Positions 20,101 through 31,406 are shown, counted from the stretch's first letter. The stretch: DNA of 64,000 nucleotides from Streptomyces cucumeris (GCF_024295805.1 NZ_JANCLX010000005.1:248001-312000); one strand, 5' to 3'. The notes: generated by a model from the sequence alone, not told the origin. Numbers and translations are program-made.

Positions 20101-22101
20101 TCACCGGTCCTCGCGGGAGATGATGAAGAGCACCCGCAGCACCAGCACCGCCGTGATCACCAGCAGGTGATAGCCGAAGAGCTGGAAGAGACCGGTGCCG
20201 GGGATCACCTCCGGTCCGCGCTCGATGCTCAGCAGGATCGCGGACATCACCCCGCTGGTGGCCGCGATGAAGGTGAGCAGCACCTCGTGGACCAGGGAAC
20301 GCACATACTTGCGGTCGCGGGCGTCGGCGAACAGCCGGACCCCCACCCCCAGCCGTCCCTGCTCCAGCGCGCTGGTCACCCGGTCCAGCCGGCGCGGCAG
20401 CCGGCGCAGCAGCTCCCACGCGGCCAGCAGCTCGGCCGGTACGGCCGGTTCCGGCGACGGGACCGACGAGGACGGACCGGTGGACTTCCCGGCGGCCGGG
20501 CCGCCGCGCCGACCACCGGTGACCTGGCGCGCCTCGTCGACCATGTTGAAGCCGGGGCAGACCGTGGTGAGCGTGCCCTCCAGCGTGGCCAGCGCCCGGA
20601 AGACGGCCGCGGCCTCCGGCGGCACGGCCAGCCCGTACCCGGCGACCAGCCGGAACAGATCGGTGAACACGTGCACCTGGGGTGTGCTGCCGGGGATGAA
20701 GTGTCGGGCCAGGAAGCGGCCCAGGGCCCGTTCCAGGGCGCGTTCGTCGATCTCGTCGGGGCGTTCGACGATCTGGAGCAGCGCATCGCACAGGGCGGCC
20801 GGGTCACCGCTGTTGACGGCCAGCAGGAACAGTTTCAGCCCGGCCCGTAGCTGGGCGTCCACCCGGCCCACCGAGCCGAAGTCGATCAGCGCCACCCGGC
20901 CGTCGTCCAGCAGCAGGATGTTGCCCGGATGCGGATCGGCGTGGAAGACGCCGTCGACCAGGACCTGGTCGAGCAGGGTGGACAGCAGGGTGTGCGCCCA
21001 GCGGGCGCGGTCGTCCTCGTCCGCGGCGGCCAGCCGGGTGGCCGCCCCGATGGGCTCCCCCACCAGCCAGTCCAGGACCAGGACGGATTCACCGGACAGT
21101 GATGCGTGGACGGTGGGCAGCCGGACGGCGTCGTCCTGGCGGCGCCGCGCCCGCGCGGCGCGCACGGTGGCGATGTTGGCGGCCTCCACCCGGAAGTCCA
21201 GCTCCTCGTGGACGGAGGCGGCGAACCCCTCGGCCAGCTCCACCAGACCGATGGCACGGGCCCAGCGGGTGCGGCGCTCCAGCATGGCCGCCAGGCGGCG
21301 GATGATGTCCAGGTCGCGTTCGACCACCGGACGCACGCCGGGGCGCAGCACCTTGACGACCGCCTTGCCGCCGTCGTGCAGCCACACCGCGTGCACCTGG
21401 GCGATGGAGGCGGCGGCCAGCGGGGTCGGCTCGAACTCCTTGAAGTGCGTCTCCAGGGGCACGCCGTAGGCCGCGACGAGGGCCTCCTCGACGGCGGGCC
21501 AGGGCGCCGCGGACACCTGGTACTGGAGCCGGCTCAACTCCCTGACGAACTCGCGCGGCAGCATGTCGTGCCGGGTGGAGAGCATCTGGCCGAGTTTGAC
21601 GAAGGTGGGGCCGCCCTCCTCCAGGGCCAGCCGCAGCGGGCGGGCCAGCCGCGCGGCGCCGCCCGCCGCCCCCTCGCCGGAGCGTCCGCGCAGATACGGC
21701 CGCAGCCCGTGGCGCACCGCGATGGAGACGATGTGCGAGTAGCGGCGGCCGCGCGCGACACGGGACTTCAGCGCCCTCGGCCAGCCGGCCGGGGAGCCGA
21801 TGGAGCCGCTCGGCAGCACCACCTCCCACGCGGCCAGGAAGCCCATGGTCAGCAGCAGGGTGGAGCCGAACTGGACGCCGGTGAGGATGCCCTGCTGCTC
21901 CGGGCGCTGCATCACCAGGTTGAACACCCCGAGCCCGGCCAGGCTCACCAGCCCGCCGGACAGCGCGCGGATGACACCGATGTGGAGCCCGAGCATCCGG
22001 CGCGCGCTCACCACGAAGACCGTCATGAAGCCGCTCATGACGAGGACGACGAGGGCGAACTGGGCCGCCTTCACCGCGGTCCCGCGGCGCGGTGACGACA
22101 T
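20101..22101 (-). CDS. ABC1/UbiB-family atypical kinase, membrane-anchored
   Basis: 666 residues from the ATG at 22101 (MSSPRRGTAV). UbiB signatures are complete: KxGQ in PTFVKLGQMLSTR, the Ala-rich loop LAAASIAQVHA in place of a Gly-rich loop, the ExD motif in HEELDFR, the catalytic-loop equivalent HADPHPGN and IDFG. Two to three hydrophobic segments near the N-terminus (from about residue 13 to 100) and two more at the C-terminus make it a membrane protein, which is longer than plain UbiB (about 550). The family supports isoprenoid-quinone biosynthesis or lipid extraction. It lies next to the remains of a polyprenyl synthase, which fits an isoprenoid link. Confidence 0.9.
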   Translation of the reverse strand: MSSPRRGTAVKAAQFALVVLVMSGFMTVFVVSARRMLGLHIGVIRALSGGLVSLAGLGVFNLVMQRPEQQGILTGVQFGSTLLLTMGFLAAWEVVLPSGSIGSPAGWPRALKSRVARGRRYSHIVSIAVRHGLRPYLRGRSGEGAAGGAARLARPLRLALEEGGPTFVKLGQMLSTRHDMLPREFVRELSRLQYQVSAAPWPAVEEALVAAYGVPLETHFKEFEPTPLAAASIAQVHAVWLHDGGKAVVKVLRPGVRPVVERDLDIIRRLAAMLERRTRWARAIGLVELAEGFAASVHEELDFRVEAANIATVRAARARRRQDDAVRLPTVHASLSGESVLVLDWLVGEPIGAATRLAAADEDDRARWAHTLLSTLLDQVLVDGVFHADPHPGNILLLDDGRVALIDFGSVGRVDAQLRAGLKLFLLAVNSGDPAALCDALLQIVERPDEIDERALERALGRFLARHFIPGSTPQVHVFTDLFRLVAGYGLAVPPEAAAVFRALATLEGTLTTVCPGFNMVDEARQVTGGRRGGPAAGKSTGPSSSVPSPEPAVPAELLAAWELLRRLPRRLDRVTSALEQGRLGVGVRLFADARDRKYVRSLVHEVLLTFIAATSGVMSAILLSIERGPEVIPGTGLFQLFGYHLLVITAVLVLRVLFIISREDR

Positions 22102-22229
22102 GACGCCGTCGCAGCCCCCATGTGTCCGTACCCCGTCTCCGGCCGTTCCGCGTCGTCGTCCCGTTCCCCGCTTCCGTCCCATCTTCGGCACCGGGCCGCC
22201 GCGGGCCGCGCCGGGCGGGGGGAACCTGC

Positions 22230-22325
22230 CAGGAAGGTGCCAGCGGGCTCACGGGGCGGCGGCGGGCCCGCCCGGCCGCCACGGCCCCCGCGGTCCGCGA
22301 CGCCGGGCCCGGTGGCACCTTCCTG
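22230..22325. repeat. 13-bp inverted repeat with 70-base spacer
   Basis: CAGGAAGGTGCCA at 22230-22242 is exactly inverted at 22313-22325 (TGGCACCTTCCTG). It sits between the UbiB start and the polyprenyl synthase remnant, where the synthase's 5' part should be. It could be an operator, a long-loop hairpin or a scar of the rearrangement that removed the synthase N-terminus. Confidence 0.7.
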
Positions 22326-22382
22326 ACGCACCCCGGGATGCGGGGGCGTTCCTCGCCCAGGACAGGGCCTGGCGTCCGCGGC

Positions 22383-23104
22383 ATGGTCGCGTCGTTCGCC
22401 CACACCGTGCGCGGTGGCTCCCTGGCCGGGGAGCTGGCCGCCGCCGTGGACGCGGCCGCGCTCGCGGAGCTGGTGCACGTGGCCTCGCTCCACCACGACG
22501 ACGTCATGGACCAGACCCGCACCCGGCGCGGGGCGCCCAGCGTCAACGCGCTGTGGGGCGACTCGGTCGCCGTACCGGCGGGCAACTGGCTGGTGGCGAA
22601 GGCCGCGCGGCTCGCGGCGGAGCCCGGTCCGGGTCCGCCTCCCTGATCGCGATGGCGCTCCAGAGCGGCGCGATCCGGACGGGTACGCCCGCGGACACCG
22701 CGGAGGCGCTCGCGGAGTACGGCGAACACCTCGGCACCGCGTTCCAGATCGCCGACGACATCCTCGATGTCGCCGCCGTCTCCGAGGTCTTGGGCAAGGA
22801 GCAGGGCAAGGACCTGGCCGTCGGTGTGGCCGGCCTCCCGGTGCTGCTCGCCCTGGCCGACGAAGGGCCTGCGGCGGACGAGTTGCGGTAGCTGCTCACG
22901 GCCGCGGGGCAGGGACGGGCGGGCGCCGCGGCGGTGCCCAGGGCCGTGGCGCTGCTGCGCGGCGGGGGTGCGCCGGCGGAGGCCGGGGCCATGATGCGGG
23001 GGCGGCTGGCGCGGGCGCGGGGAGCGCTGGGCGGACTGCAGGAGGGTCCCGCGACCCGGGTGCTGTACGCGCTGTGCGACGTGGTGGCGGACCGGGACCA
23101 CTGA
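22383..23104 (+). pseudogene. degenerate polyprenyl diphosphate synthase
   Basis: Remnant of an (E)-prenyl diphosphate synthase. The first Asp-rich motif HHDDVMDQTRTRRGAPS is read in one frame (22383-22646) and the second, FQIADDILDVAAVSEV, in another (from about 22634). Between them roughly 40-80 residues of the normal fold are missing, so there is an internal deletion with frameshift near 22625. A TAG at 22889 then interrupts the frame, but family-like sequence ([16 protein letters not shown]...[10 protein letters not shown]) continues to TGA at 23104. The N-terminal GGKRLRP region is also absent. It cannot make an active enzyme. Confidence 0.85.
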
Positions 23105-23181
23105 GATCCGGGCCGGTGCCGCGGACCGGACCGGCGGATCCCTTCCGGCCGCGGGGTGCCCGAGCACGTACGCTGAGCCTC

Positions 23182-23682
23182 ATGGGCAGCTCATGGTCTC
23201 AGGGGGTGGCGGACGAGCCCATCGACCCCGACACCGCGCCGACGACGCCCGCCGGGCACGGTGTGTGGCGCGGTCAGGGCCCGGTCGTCGCCGCGGTGGC
23301 GGTCGGCGGCGGCATCGGCGCGAGCGCGCGCTACGGCGCGTCGCTGCTGTGGCCTTCCCCGGGGGCGGCGTTCCCCTGGACGACCCTGTTGGTGAACGTG
23401 GTGGGATGCGCCCTCATCGGTGTCCTGCTGGTGCTGGTGGACCAGCTATGGGGCGCCCACCGGCTGGTCCGGCCGTTCTTCGGCACCGGGGTCCTCGGCG
23501 GGTTCACCACCTTCTCGACGTACGCCGTGGACTTCAAGCGCCTGCTCGACGAGGGCCGCGCCACGGCCGGGCTGCTCTATCTGACCGGAACGCTGCTGGC
23601 CGCGATGGCCGCCGTCTGGGCCGGGGTCGTGGCGACCCGGCGGGCCCTGGCCTTGGGCGGCCGCGGACGGAGCGCGCGGTGA
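23182..23682 (+). CDS. crcB: fluoride exporter CrcB/FluC, first copy
   Basis: 166 residues with four hydrophobic helices. CrcB signatures are [25 protein letters not shown] and the pore motif [11 protein letters not shown]. It forms a dual-topology dimeric fluoride channel in the membrane. A 35-residue polar extension precedes the first helix. The start ATG at 23182 has only a weak ribosome site. Its stop overlaps the GTG of the DUF190 gene. With the second crcB copy downstream it can form a homodimer or a heterodimer. Confidence 0.92.
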   Translation: MGSSWSQGVADEPIDPDTAPTTPAGHGVWRGQGPVVAAVAVGGGIGASARYGASLLWPSPGAAFPWTTLLVNVVGCALIGVLLVLVDQLWGAHRLVRPFFGTGVLGGFTTFSTYAVDFKRLLDEGRATAGLLYLTGTLLAAMAAVWAGVVATRRALALGGRGRSAR

Positions 23683-24068
23683 GCGCGCCGTCCGGGCCGC
23701 CGGAGGAGGGCGCCGAGCGCGGGACCGGTGCCGCGCATGGGACCGGCGGACTGCGGCTGACCGTCTTCGTCGGCGAACGCGACACCTGGCACCACCGGCC
23801 GCTGTTCGCCGAGATCGTGCACCGCGCCCACCGGGCGGGGCTCGCGGGCGCGAGTGTGTTCCGCGGGGTGGAGGGCTACGGCTCCTCGTCGATGGTGCAC
23901 ACCTCACGGCTGCTGTCGCTCGGCGACGATCTCCCCATGGCCGTGGTGATCATCGATACGGAGGAACGGGTGCGGTCCTTCCTGCCCGGCTTGGAGGAGA
24001 TCGTGGGCGACGCCCTGATGGTCGTGGACCCGGTCGAGATCGTCGGCCGCGCGGGGCGCACCGGATGA
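23679..24068 (+). CDS. DUF190 family protein of the fluoride operon
   Basis: 129 residues from a GTG that overlaps the crcB stop (GTGA at 23679-23682). The core [19 protein letters not shown] and [20 protein letters not shown] is the DUF190 signature, a PII-like ferredoxin-fold protein often found next to crcB. It is soluble. Its stop overlaps the next ATG, so three genes are coupled. The likely role is in regulation or assembly of fluoride export; this is inferred from neighbourhood. Confidence 0.88.
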   Translation: MSAPSGPPEEGAERGTGAAHGTGGLRLTVFVGERDTWHHRPLFAEIVHRAHRAGLAGASVFRGVEGYGSSSMVHTSRLLSLGDDLPMAVVIIDTEERVRSFLPGLEEIVGDALMVVDPVEIVGRAGRTG

Positions 24069-24439
24069 ACTGGCTGCTGGTGGTGGCCGGGGGCATGGCC
24101 GGTGCCCCCCTGCGCTATCTGACCGACCGCGCGGTGCAGTCCCGGCATGACGCGATGTTCCCGTGGGGCACGTTCACGGTGAACGTCGTGGGGTGCGCGG
24201 TACTGGGCCTGTTGACCGGCGCGGCCACGGCCGGTGCGGTGTCCTCCCAGCTCCAACTGCTGCTGGGCACCGGGCTGTGCGGGGCGCTGACGACGTACTC
24301 GACCTTCTCCTACGAGACGCTGCGGCTGGCCGAGGAGGGCGCGTGGCTCTTCGCCGCGGCCAACGCGGTGGGCAGTGTGGTGACGGGAGTGGGCGCGGCG
24401 TTCGCGGGCGGCGCACTGGCCGAAGCGATCTGGGGCTGA
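24065..24439 (+). CDS. crcB: fluoride exporter CrcB/FluC, second copy
   Basis: 124 residues, four transmembrane helices, the compact CrcB form without the N-terminal extension of the first copy. Motifs: [27 protein letters not shown] and [12 protein letters not shown]. The ATG overlaps the DUF190 stop (ATGA at 24065-24068). Paired crcB genes in one operon are known to encode antiparallel heterodimers, each subunit having lost the need for dual topology. Confidence 0.93.
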   Translation: MNWLLVVAGGMAGAPLRYLTDRAVQSRHDAMFPWGTFTVNVVGCAVLGLLTGAATAGAVSSQLQLLLGTGLCGALTTYSTFSYETLRLAEEGAWLFAAANAVGSVVTGVGAAFAGGALAEAIWG

Positions 24440-24740
24440 CGCCGCCACACCCGGCCCACCACGCCCGGTCGCCCGGACCTACCCGCCGCCCCGGCGCCCG
24501 GGTTGCCGCGCCTCGCCCCGGGGCGGCCTGCGGTCACAGCCCACCACCGCCCCCGACGCCCCGGCGGTGAGTGCCGCCCCGCTTCGGGCTGCCCCTGCCC
24601 GCCGGGCAGACGGCGGCGGGTGGTGGGCGCCACCGCCGCGAGCTCCCCCGGAACCCTGCCGGTCGCGGCGTACCGGGCGCCCCCGCTGCGGGGCTCCCAG
24701 GAGCCCCCGGCGCATCCGCGGCAACCGGCCGCCCCGGCCG
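24440..24740. other. convergent intergenic region with a long-loop inverted repeat
   Basis: Very GC-rich, no convincing gene. GCCCACCACC (24539-24548) is complementary to GGTGGTGGGC (24619-24628), leaving a 70-base interior that can fold further. Lying between convergent crcB and lysR, it may serve as a shared termination region, but there is no T-tract. Confidence 0.4.
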
Positions 24741-25700
24741 CTAGTCCGGGCTTCCCGGGGGGTCCGGGGTCAGGAGGGTCGTGCTGGGGGGCAGGCCGTC
24801 GTCCGGGCGGTCCTTCGCCGTGCGGAGGTGTTCCAGCAGGACGCGGCGGAGTTCGCGGGCCGCGCGGGGCGGGGCGACGTCCTTGCGGTGGGCCACCGCG
24901 ATCGTCCGCCGCATCCGGTGCCCCGCGAACGGGGTGATCCGCAGTCCGGACCGCTCGGCCACCATCCCCGGCAGCACCGCGATGCCGAGTCCGGCGCGGA
25001 CGAAGCCGAGCACCGCGTCCATCTCGCCGCCCTCGACGGAGAAGGCCGGCTCGAACCCCGCCGCCCGGCACGCCGACGTGGTGAACTCCCGCAGGTCGTA
25101 GCCGCGCCGGAACATCACCAGGGGCTGGTCCCGGAGGTCCTCCACCCGGATCCGGCGGCGCCGGGTCGGCGGCGGGGAGGCGGGTGAGGAGGCCACCACC
25201 AGCTCCTCGCGCAGCAGCTCCGTGGCGGCCAGCGCGGGGGCCTGGCCCGCCAGCGGGGTGATGATCAGGGCGAGGTCCAGTTCACCGGCGGCCAGACTGC
25301 GGACCAGGTCCTGGGAGCCGCCCTCGTGCACGAACAGCTCGATCCCCGGGAACGCGTCGTGGAAGCGGCGCAGCACATCGGGGACGAGGCTGGCGCACAG
25401 GCTGGGCGGGGCGCCGAGCCGTACCCGGCCGCGCCGGAGCTGCGCGACCTCCTGGACCTCGCGGTGCGCGGTCTCGGTGTCGGCGAGGATCTGGCGGGCC
25501 AGCGGAAGCAGCGCCTCCCCCGCGTCGGTGAGCGCGATATTGCCCCGGGCGCGGTGGAAGAGCTCGGCCCCCAGCTCCCGTTCCAGCGTTCTGATCTGCT
25601 GGGACAGCGAGGGCTGGGCGACATGGAGGAGCTCGGCGGCGCGGGTGAAGTGGCGGGTGTCCGCGACGGTGGCGAAATAGCGCAGCTGCTGGAGTTGCAC
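24741..25700 (-). CDS. LysR-family transcriptional regulator of the sdh operon
   Basis: 319 residues from the GTG at 25700 (VQLQQLRYFATVADTRHFT), the normal LysR N-terminus. The winged HTH at about 17-36 reads RAAELLHVAQPSLSQQIRTL. The effector domain follows (RVRLGAPPSLCASLVPDVL, LDLALIITPL, VLGFVRAGLGIAVLPGMV). It is divergent from sdhC with only 83 bases between the starts, and a LysR box lies inside that gap, so it most likely controls the succinate dehydrogenase operon and itself. The C-terminal 30 residues are Pro/Thr-rich. Confidence 0.9.
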   Translation of the reverse strand: MQLQQLRYFATVADTRHFTRAAELLHVAQPSLSQQIRTLERELGAELFHRARGNIALTDAGEALLPLARQILADTETAHREVQEVAQLRRGRVRLGAPPSLCASLVPDVLRRFHDAFPGIELFVHEGGSQDLVRSLAAGELDLALIITPLAGQAPALAATELLREELVVASSPASPPPTRRRRIRVEDLRDQPLVMFRRGYDLREFTTSACRAAGFEPAFSVEGGEMDAVLGFVRAGLGIAVLPGMVAERSGLRITPFAGHRMRRTIAVAHRKDVAPPRAARELRRVLLEHLRTAKDRPDDGLPPSTTLLTPDPPGSPD

Positions 25701-25709
25701 CCAGCCATG

Positions 25710-25724
25710 ATAGCCCAGCCCTAT
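25710..25724. promoter_or_regulatory. LysR box (T-N11-A) between lysR and sdhC
   Basis: ATAG-CCCAGCC-CTAT is an inverted repeat with the T-N11-A arrangement typical of LysR operators. It is 9 bases from the lysR start and about 22 bases upstream of a TTGGAC -35-like element for sdhC, a position suited to activation of sdhC and autorepression. Confidence 0.65.
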
Positions 25725-25745
25725 GGAAACCAGCCGGATCATGTC

Positions 25746-25776
25746 TTGGACGAATCACACACCCGCTGCCTAGCGT
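25746..25776 (+). promoter_or_regulatory. candidate sdhC promoter, possibly leaderless
   Basis: TTGGAC (25746-25751) and TAGCGT (25771-25776) with 19-base spacing, or CCTAGC at 17 bases, could be the -35/-10. Transcription would then begin within a few bases of the sdhC ATG at 25784, and no Shine-Dalgarno sequence is present there. Confidence 0.4.
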
Positions 25777-25783
25777 CGACGGC

Positions 25784-26536
25784 ATGGCAGTGGCGATACG
25801 CACGGACGCGGACCCCACCCGGAAACCGCCCGGGAAACCGTCGCGGAAGCCCGCACGGAAGCCGTCCTTCATCGGCTCCGTCTGGCGCTCGACCGTCGGC
25901 AAGAAGGCGGTGATGGCCGTCACCGGGCTGATCATGCTGGCCTATCTGGTGGCCCATATGCTCGCCAACCTGAAGGTGTTCCTCGGTCCGGACGACCTCA
26001 ACGGCTACGCCCACTGGCTGCGCACCCTCGGCGAACCGTTCCTCCCCCATGAGGGCTTCCTGTGGCTGGCCCGGCTCGCGCTGCTGACCACCGTGGTGCT
26101 GCACGGAGTGGCCGCCGCGCAGCTCAGCCGACGGGACCTGGCGGCCCGGCCGCGCGGCTACGCCCACCAGCGGCGGCGCGCGAGCTACGCCACCCGCACC
26201 ATGCGCTGGGGCGGGGTGATCCTCGGGCTGTTCATCGTCTGGCATGTACTGGACCTGACCACGCTCACCGTGAACGAGCGCGCCGAGCCCGGCCATCCCT
26301 ACGAGAACGTCGTCGCGACCTTCTCCACCTGGTACGGCAACGCCGTCTACATCACGGCGATGCTCGCCCTGGGGCTGCACATCCGGCACGGCTTCTGGAG
26401 CGCCGCACAGACCCTCGGCGCCGGGCGTCCCCGCCGCGACAAGGCCCTGAAGACGGCGGCGAACGTGCTGGCCGCCGTGTTGACCTGCGGCTTCATCGCC
26501 GTTCCGGTGGGCGTGATGAGTGGAGTGGTGAGCTGA
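25784..26536 (+). CDS. sdhC: succinate dehydrogenase / fumarate reductase cytochrome b subunit
   Basis: 250 residues with five predicted membrane helices after a basic, Pro/Lys-rich N-terminus of 30 residues. Histidines in the helices ([45 protein letters not shown]) are the candidate axial ligands of two b haems, as in single-subunit cytochrome b558 (B-type) complexes. It anchors SdhAB and passes electrons to menaquinone. It is the first gene of sdhCAB, one base before sdhA, and divergent from lysR. Confidence 0.92.
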   Translation: MAVAIRTDADPTRKPPGKPSRKPARKPSFIGSVWRSTVGKKAVMAVTGLIMLAYLVAHMLANLKVFLGPDDLNGYAHWLRTLGEPFLPHEGFLWLARLALLTTVVLHGVAAAQLSRRDLAARPRGYAHQRRRASYATRTMRWGGVILGLFIVWHVLDLTTLTVNERAEPGHPYENVVATFSTWYGNAVYITAMLALGLHIRHGFWSAAQTLGAGRPRRDKALKTAANVLAAVLTCGFIAVPVGVMSGVVS

Positions 26537-26537
26537 G

Positions 26538-28489
<1,952 letters not shown>

Positions 28490-28493
<4 letters not shown>

Positions 28494-29245
28494 GGCTCAC
28501 CCTGCGGATCTGGCGCCAGCGCGGCCCCGAAGAGCCGGGCGCCCTGACCACCTACGAGGTCAACGGCATCTCACCGGAGATGTCCTTCCTGGAGATGCTC
28601 GACACCCTCAACGAGGAGCTGATCCTCGCCGGCGACGAGCCGATCGCCTTCGACCACGACTGCCGCGAGGGCATCTGCGGTGCCTGCGGGATGGTGATCA
28701 ACGGCCAGGCGCACGGCCCCGAGCGCACCACTACCTGTCAGCTCCATATGCGGCACTTCGCGGACGGCGACACCATCGACGTCGAGCCCTGGCGCGCCGC
28801 CGCGTTCCCCGTGGTGAAGGACCTGGTGGTGGACCGGTCGGCGTTCGACCGGATCATCGGCTCGGGCGGGTTCGTCTCCGTGCCGACCGGCAGCGCCCCC
28901 GACGCCCACGCCACCCCGGTGCCCAAACCGGTGGCGGACCTCGCCTTCGAGCACGCCGAGTGCATCGGGTGCGGCGCCTGTGTGGCGGCCTGCCCCAACG
29001 GTTCGGCGATGCTCTTCACCTCGGCGAAGGTGGTCCATCTCAATTCCCTGCCGCAGGGCGCGCCGGAGCGGGAGTCCCGGGTGCTGGACATGGTGGGGAC
29101 GATGGACGACGAGGGGTTCGGCGGGTGCACCAACACCGGGGAGTGCGCCGTGGCCTGTCCCAAGGGGATACCGCTGCAGTCGATCTCGCGGATGAACCGG
29201 GAGTTCCTGCGGGCGGGCCTCAAGGGCGGCGGCCGGGCGGACTGA
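28490..29245 (+). CDS. sdhB: succinate dehydrogenase / fumarate reductase iron-sulfur subunit
   Basis: 251 residues. The [2Fe-2S] cysteines lie in [15 protein letters not shown] and TTTCQLHM; the [4Fe-4S]/[3Fe-4S] cysteines in [14 protein letters not shown] and [16 protein letters not shown]. It transfers electrons from SdhA to the cytochrome b. It is the last gene of the sdhCAB operon. Its 3' end overlaps the 3' end of the convergent PH-domain gene by 26 bases. Confidence 0.96.
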
Positions 29246-30806
29246 GCGGGTCCGCCGCCCCGTCCGGGTCCCCCGCCAGGAACTCGTCGAGGATCCCCGG
29301 GGCGGCCGCGGCCGCGAAGGGGACGGCGTCCCCGGCGGCCATGTCCGGGGCGCGGTAGCCGTCCTGGCCCGCCGCGACGGCCGCCGTCACGGTGGTGAGT
29401 CCGGCCCGCCGGGTCAGCGGGCTGTCGGTGAAGCTCCAGGCGAGCACGGCCTCGCGGGCCAGGGCGACGGTGTCCCGGCTGAAGGTGCCCGAGCGGATCA
29501 GCAGATGACGGCCGGTCACCCCGTGGCCGAGGGAGCGGTGGGCATCGCGGGCCAGCACCAGCACCAGGGGCACGGCCAGCAGGGCGTAGCCGAGCGCGCA
29601 GTACAGCAGCACCGGGGTGAGCAGCGCCCCGAGCACGGTGAGGGCCGCGGTGCCGGGCAGCACGGCCCAGACCATCCCCCGCACGGTCCGGCGGCGGCGG
29701 GCGGCGGGCGGGTGGGGGCGCAGCGCCGGACGGTCGAAGAGCGCCGGGGCACCGTCGCCGGGGCCGGGGGTGGCCACCGCGGCGGCCACCCGCAGCGCTT
29801 CGGCGCGGGGTGCGGGCGGCAGCACCTGGCTGCGTTTGCAGTTCTCCTCGCGGCTGCCGAGACCGCCCGCGACGGCCCGTACGGTGGCGCCGCCGCCCAG
29901 GCGCAGCAGCAGGGGTTCGCGGAGCACCGCACCGCGCAGCCGGGAGCGTTCGAAGGAGACCGAGCGGGTGGTGAGCAGTCCGCGGCGGACCCGGAGGGTG
30001 TCGGCGTCCGTCCGCTCCAGACGGTACTTCCACCAGTTCTCGGCGTAGAGCACGACCGCGCCGAGGCTGCCGACGGCGGCGATGCCGAGGAGGGCGAGCG
30101 GCACGGTGAGCCACAGCGCGCTGTGGCCGAACTCCCGGAAGGCGTCGCGGACCACCCCGATCCGCCAGGGTTCGACGCCGATGTCGCCGAGCACCCGCCA
30201 GACGGTGCCGAGGACGGCGAAGACCCCGCCGAAGATCCAGAAGGTGAGCGGGGCGTAGCGCAGCCAGCGCCGGTCGACGGTGGAGAGCACCGGCTCCCCG
30301 GTGGTGTCCGCGCTCCCGGCGCGGGCCAGCAGTTCGGCGCGCAGCCGCTCGGCGTCCGGGCGGGTGAGCGCCTCCAGGGTCAGGGCGCTGCCGCCGGTGG
30401 CACCGTCGGCCGTGGTACCGGCGCGCAGCACGGTGAGGCCGAGGAGCCGCTGGACGGGGTGGGCGGTCAGATCGACGTTGCGGACGCGGTGCAGCGGGAT
30501 GGCGCGCAGCCGCCGGGTGAACAGTCCGGTGCGCAGTTCGAAGGCGTCGGCGGTGATCCGGTAGCGGGTGCGCCACCAGCGCAGCAGTCCACCGGTGGTG
30601 ATGACGGCGAAGCCCGCGGCGATACAGCCGAGGGTGATCCAGGCGCGGGTGTCCAGCCGTCCGTGGGTCGCCAGGGCGGTGAGTCCGAGGGAACCGAGCG
30701 GGGCGGCCAGCCAGCTCAGGTGGACGGCGACGGTGCGCGGATCGAGGGAGCGCCACTCGGTGGCCGGGGCGGTGGCCTGGGCGGTGTCCGGCGGTGCGGC
30801 GGTCAT
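29220..30806 (-). CDS. bacterial PH-domain membrane protein (YdbT-like)
   Basis: 528 residues with several hydrophobic pairs ([67 protein letters not shown]) and repeated bPH_2 (DUF304) modules, each marked by a sequence like [32 protein letters not shown]. YdbS/YdbT pairs of this kind are membrane proteins of unknown biochemical role, linked to envelope stress resistance in Bacillus. The start overlaps the stop of the smaller partner (ATGA). It ends inside the sdhB 3' end. Confidence 0.85.
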   Translation of the reverse strand: MTAAPPDTAQATAPATEWRSLDPRTVAVHLSWLAAPLGSLGLTALATHGRLDTRAWITLGCIAAGFAVITTGGLLRWWRTRYRITADAFELRTGLFTRRLRAIPLHRVRNVDLTAHPVQRLLGLTVLRAGTTADGATGGSALTLEALTRPDAERLRAELLARAGSADTTGEPVLSTVDRRWLRYAPLTFWIFGGVFAVLGTVWRVLGDIGVEPWRIGVVRDAFREFGHSALWLTVPLALLGIAAVGSLGAVVLYAENWWKYRLERTDADTLRVRRGLLTTRSVSFERSRLRGAVLREPLLLRLGGGATVRAVAGGLGSREENCKRSQVLPPAPRAEALRVAAAVATPGPGDGAPALFDRPALRPHPPAARRRRTVRGMVWAVLPGTAALTVLGALLTPVLLYCALGYALLAVPLVLVLARDAHRSLGHGVTGRHLLIRSGTFSRDTVALAREAVLAWSFTDSPLTRRAGLTTVTAAVAAGQDGYRAPDMAAGDAVPFAAAAAPGILDEFLAGDPDGAADPLSPPGRRP

Positions 30807-31306
30807 GCGGCATCACCGGCCACGAGCTGGGCGGCCTCGCCGATCCGGCGGGAGAGCTCCTCGGCGTCGGCGTCGGACAGTCCCGCGATCCGGATGTCGC
30901 CCGCGGTGGAGGCGGTGGTGACGGTGACGGTGGCCAGTCCGAACGCCCGCTGGACCGGGCCGCGTACGGTGTCCACGGTCTGCACCCGGGAGAGCGGGGC
31001 GATCCGGCGGGTGCGCCAGAACCAGCCGCTCGCCGCGTAGACCGCGCGCTCCCCCAGCTCCCAGGCGTGCACCGCGTACCGCCACCGGGGCATGAACCAC
31101 AGATAGCCGAGCGCGGGCAGCACCAGGACGACCAGCAGCAGCGGGCCGAGCCAGGGCAGCGCACCGGGGAAGAACAGCAGTGAGCAGACGGCCAGGGCCA
31201 GGGCGGTGAGCAGGGCAGGACCGCTGAGGACGAGCAGGGCCTGCACGGTCCACCAGCGGCGGGCCCGTGGATCGACCCGGTGGCGCGGCGGCCTGAGTTC
31301 GGGCAT
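30803..31306 (-). CDS. bacterial PH-domain membrane protein (YdbS-like)
   Basis: 167 residues from the ATG at 31306, preceded by GGGGGA. Two N-terminal membrane helices (LVLSGPALLTALALAVCSLLF and GPLLLVVLVLPALGYLWF) and one bPH_2 domain (YAVHAWELGERAVYAASGWFWR then RIAPLSRVQTVDTVRGPVQRAFGLATV). It is the small partner of the downstream 528-residue protein and is translationally coupled to it. A TetR-type operator region lies between it and the divergent regulator gene, so it is likely controlled by that regulator. Confidence 0.87.
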   Translation of the reverse strand: MPELRPPRHRVDPRARRWWTVQALLVLSGPALLTALALAVCSLLFFPGALPWLGPLLLVVLVLPALGYLWFMPRWRYAVHAWELGERAVYAASGWFWRTRRIAPLSRVQTVDTVRGPVQRAFGLATVTVTTASTAGDIRIAGLSDADAEELSRRIGEAAQLVAGDAA

Positions 31307-31327
31307 CGGAGTCCCCCGTAAACTTTC

Positions 31328-31375
31328 CAAGTCAGCTGTATTGAACGGGACCACTGTAGCAATACAAGTGACTTG
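31328..31375. promoter_or_regulatory. TetR-type operator region between the PH pair and tetR
   Basis: CAAGTCAGCTGTATTG (31328-31343) and CAATACAAGTGACTTG (31360-31375) are inverted copies matching at 13 of 16 positions. The second contains the perfect palindrome CAAGT-G-ACTTG. The whole block is AT-rich against its surroundings and lies between two divergent starts, 32 bases from tetR and 22 from the PH gene. Confidence 0.7.
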
Positions 31376-31406
31376 CAAAAAGGGTTCACACGGGAAGGAC
31401 CACGGG

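Noticed and set aside
22122..22382. Coding extension upstream of the polyprenyl synthase remnant
   Set aside because: The open frame reads as Arg/Pro/Ala low complexity with no synthase N-terminal motif.
23105..23181. Fluoride riboswitch before crcB
   Set aside because: The gap is short and I find none of the conserved crcB-motif pseudoknot words; a covariance model search would decide.
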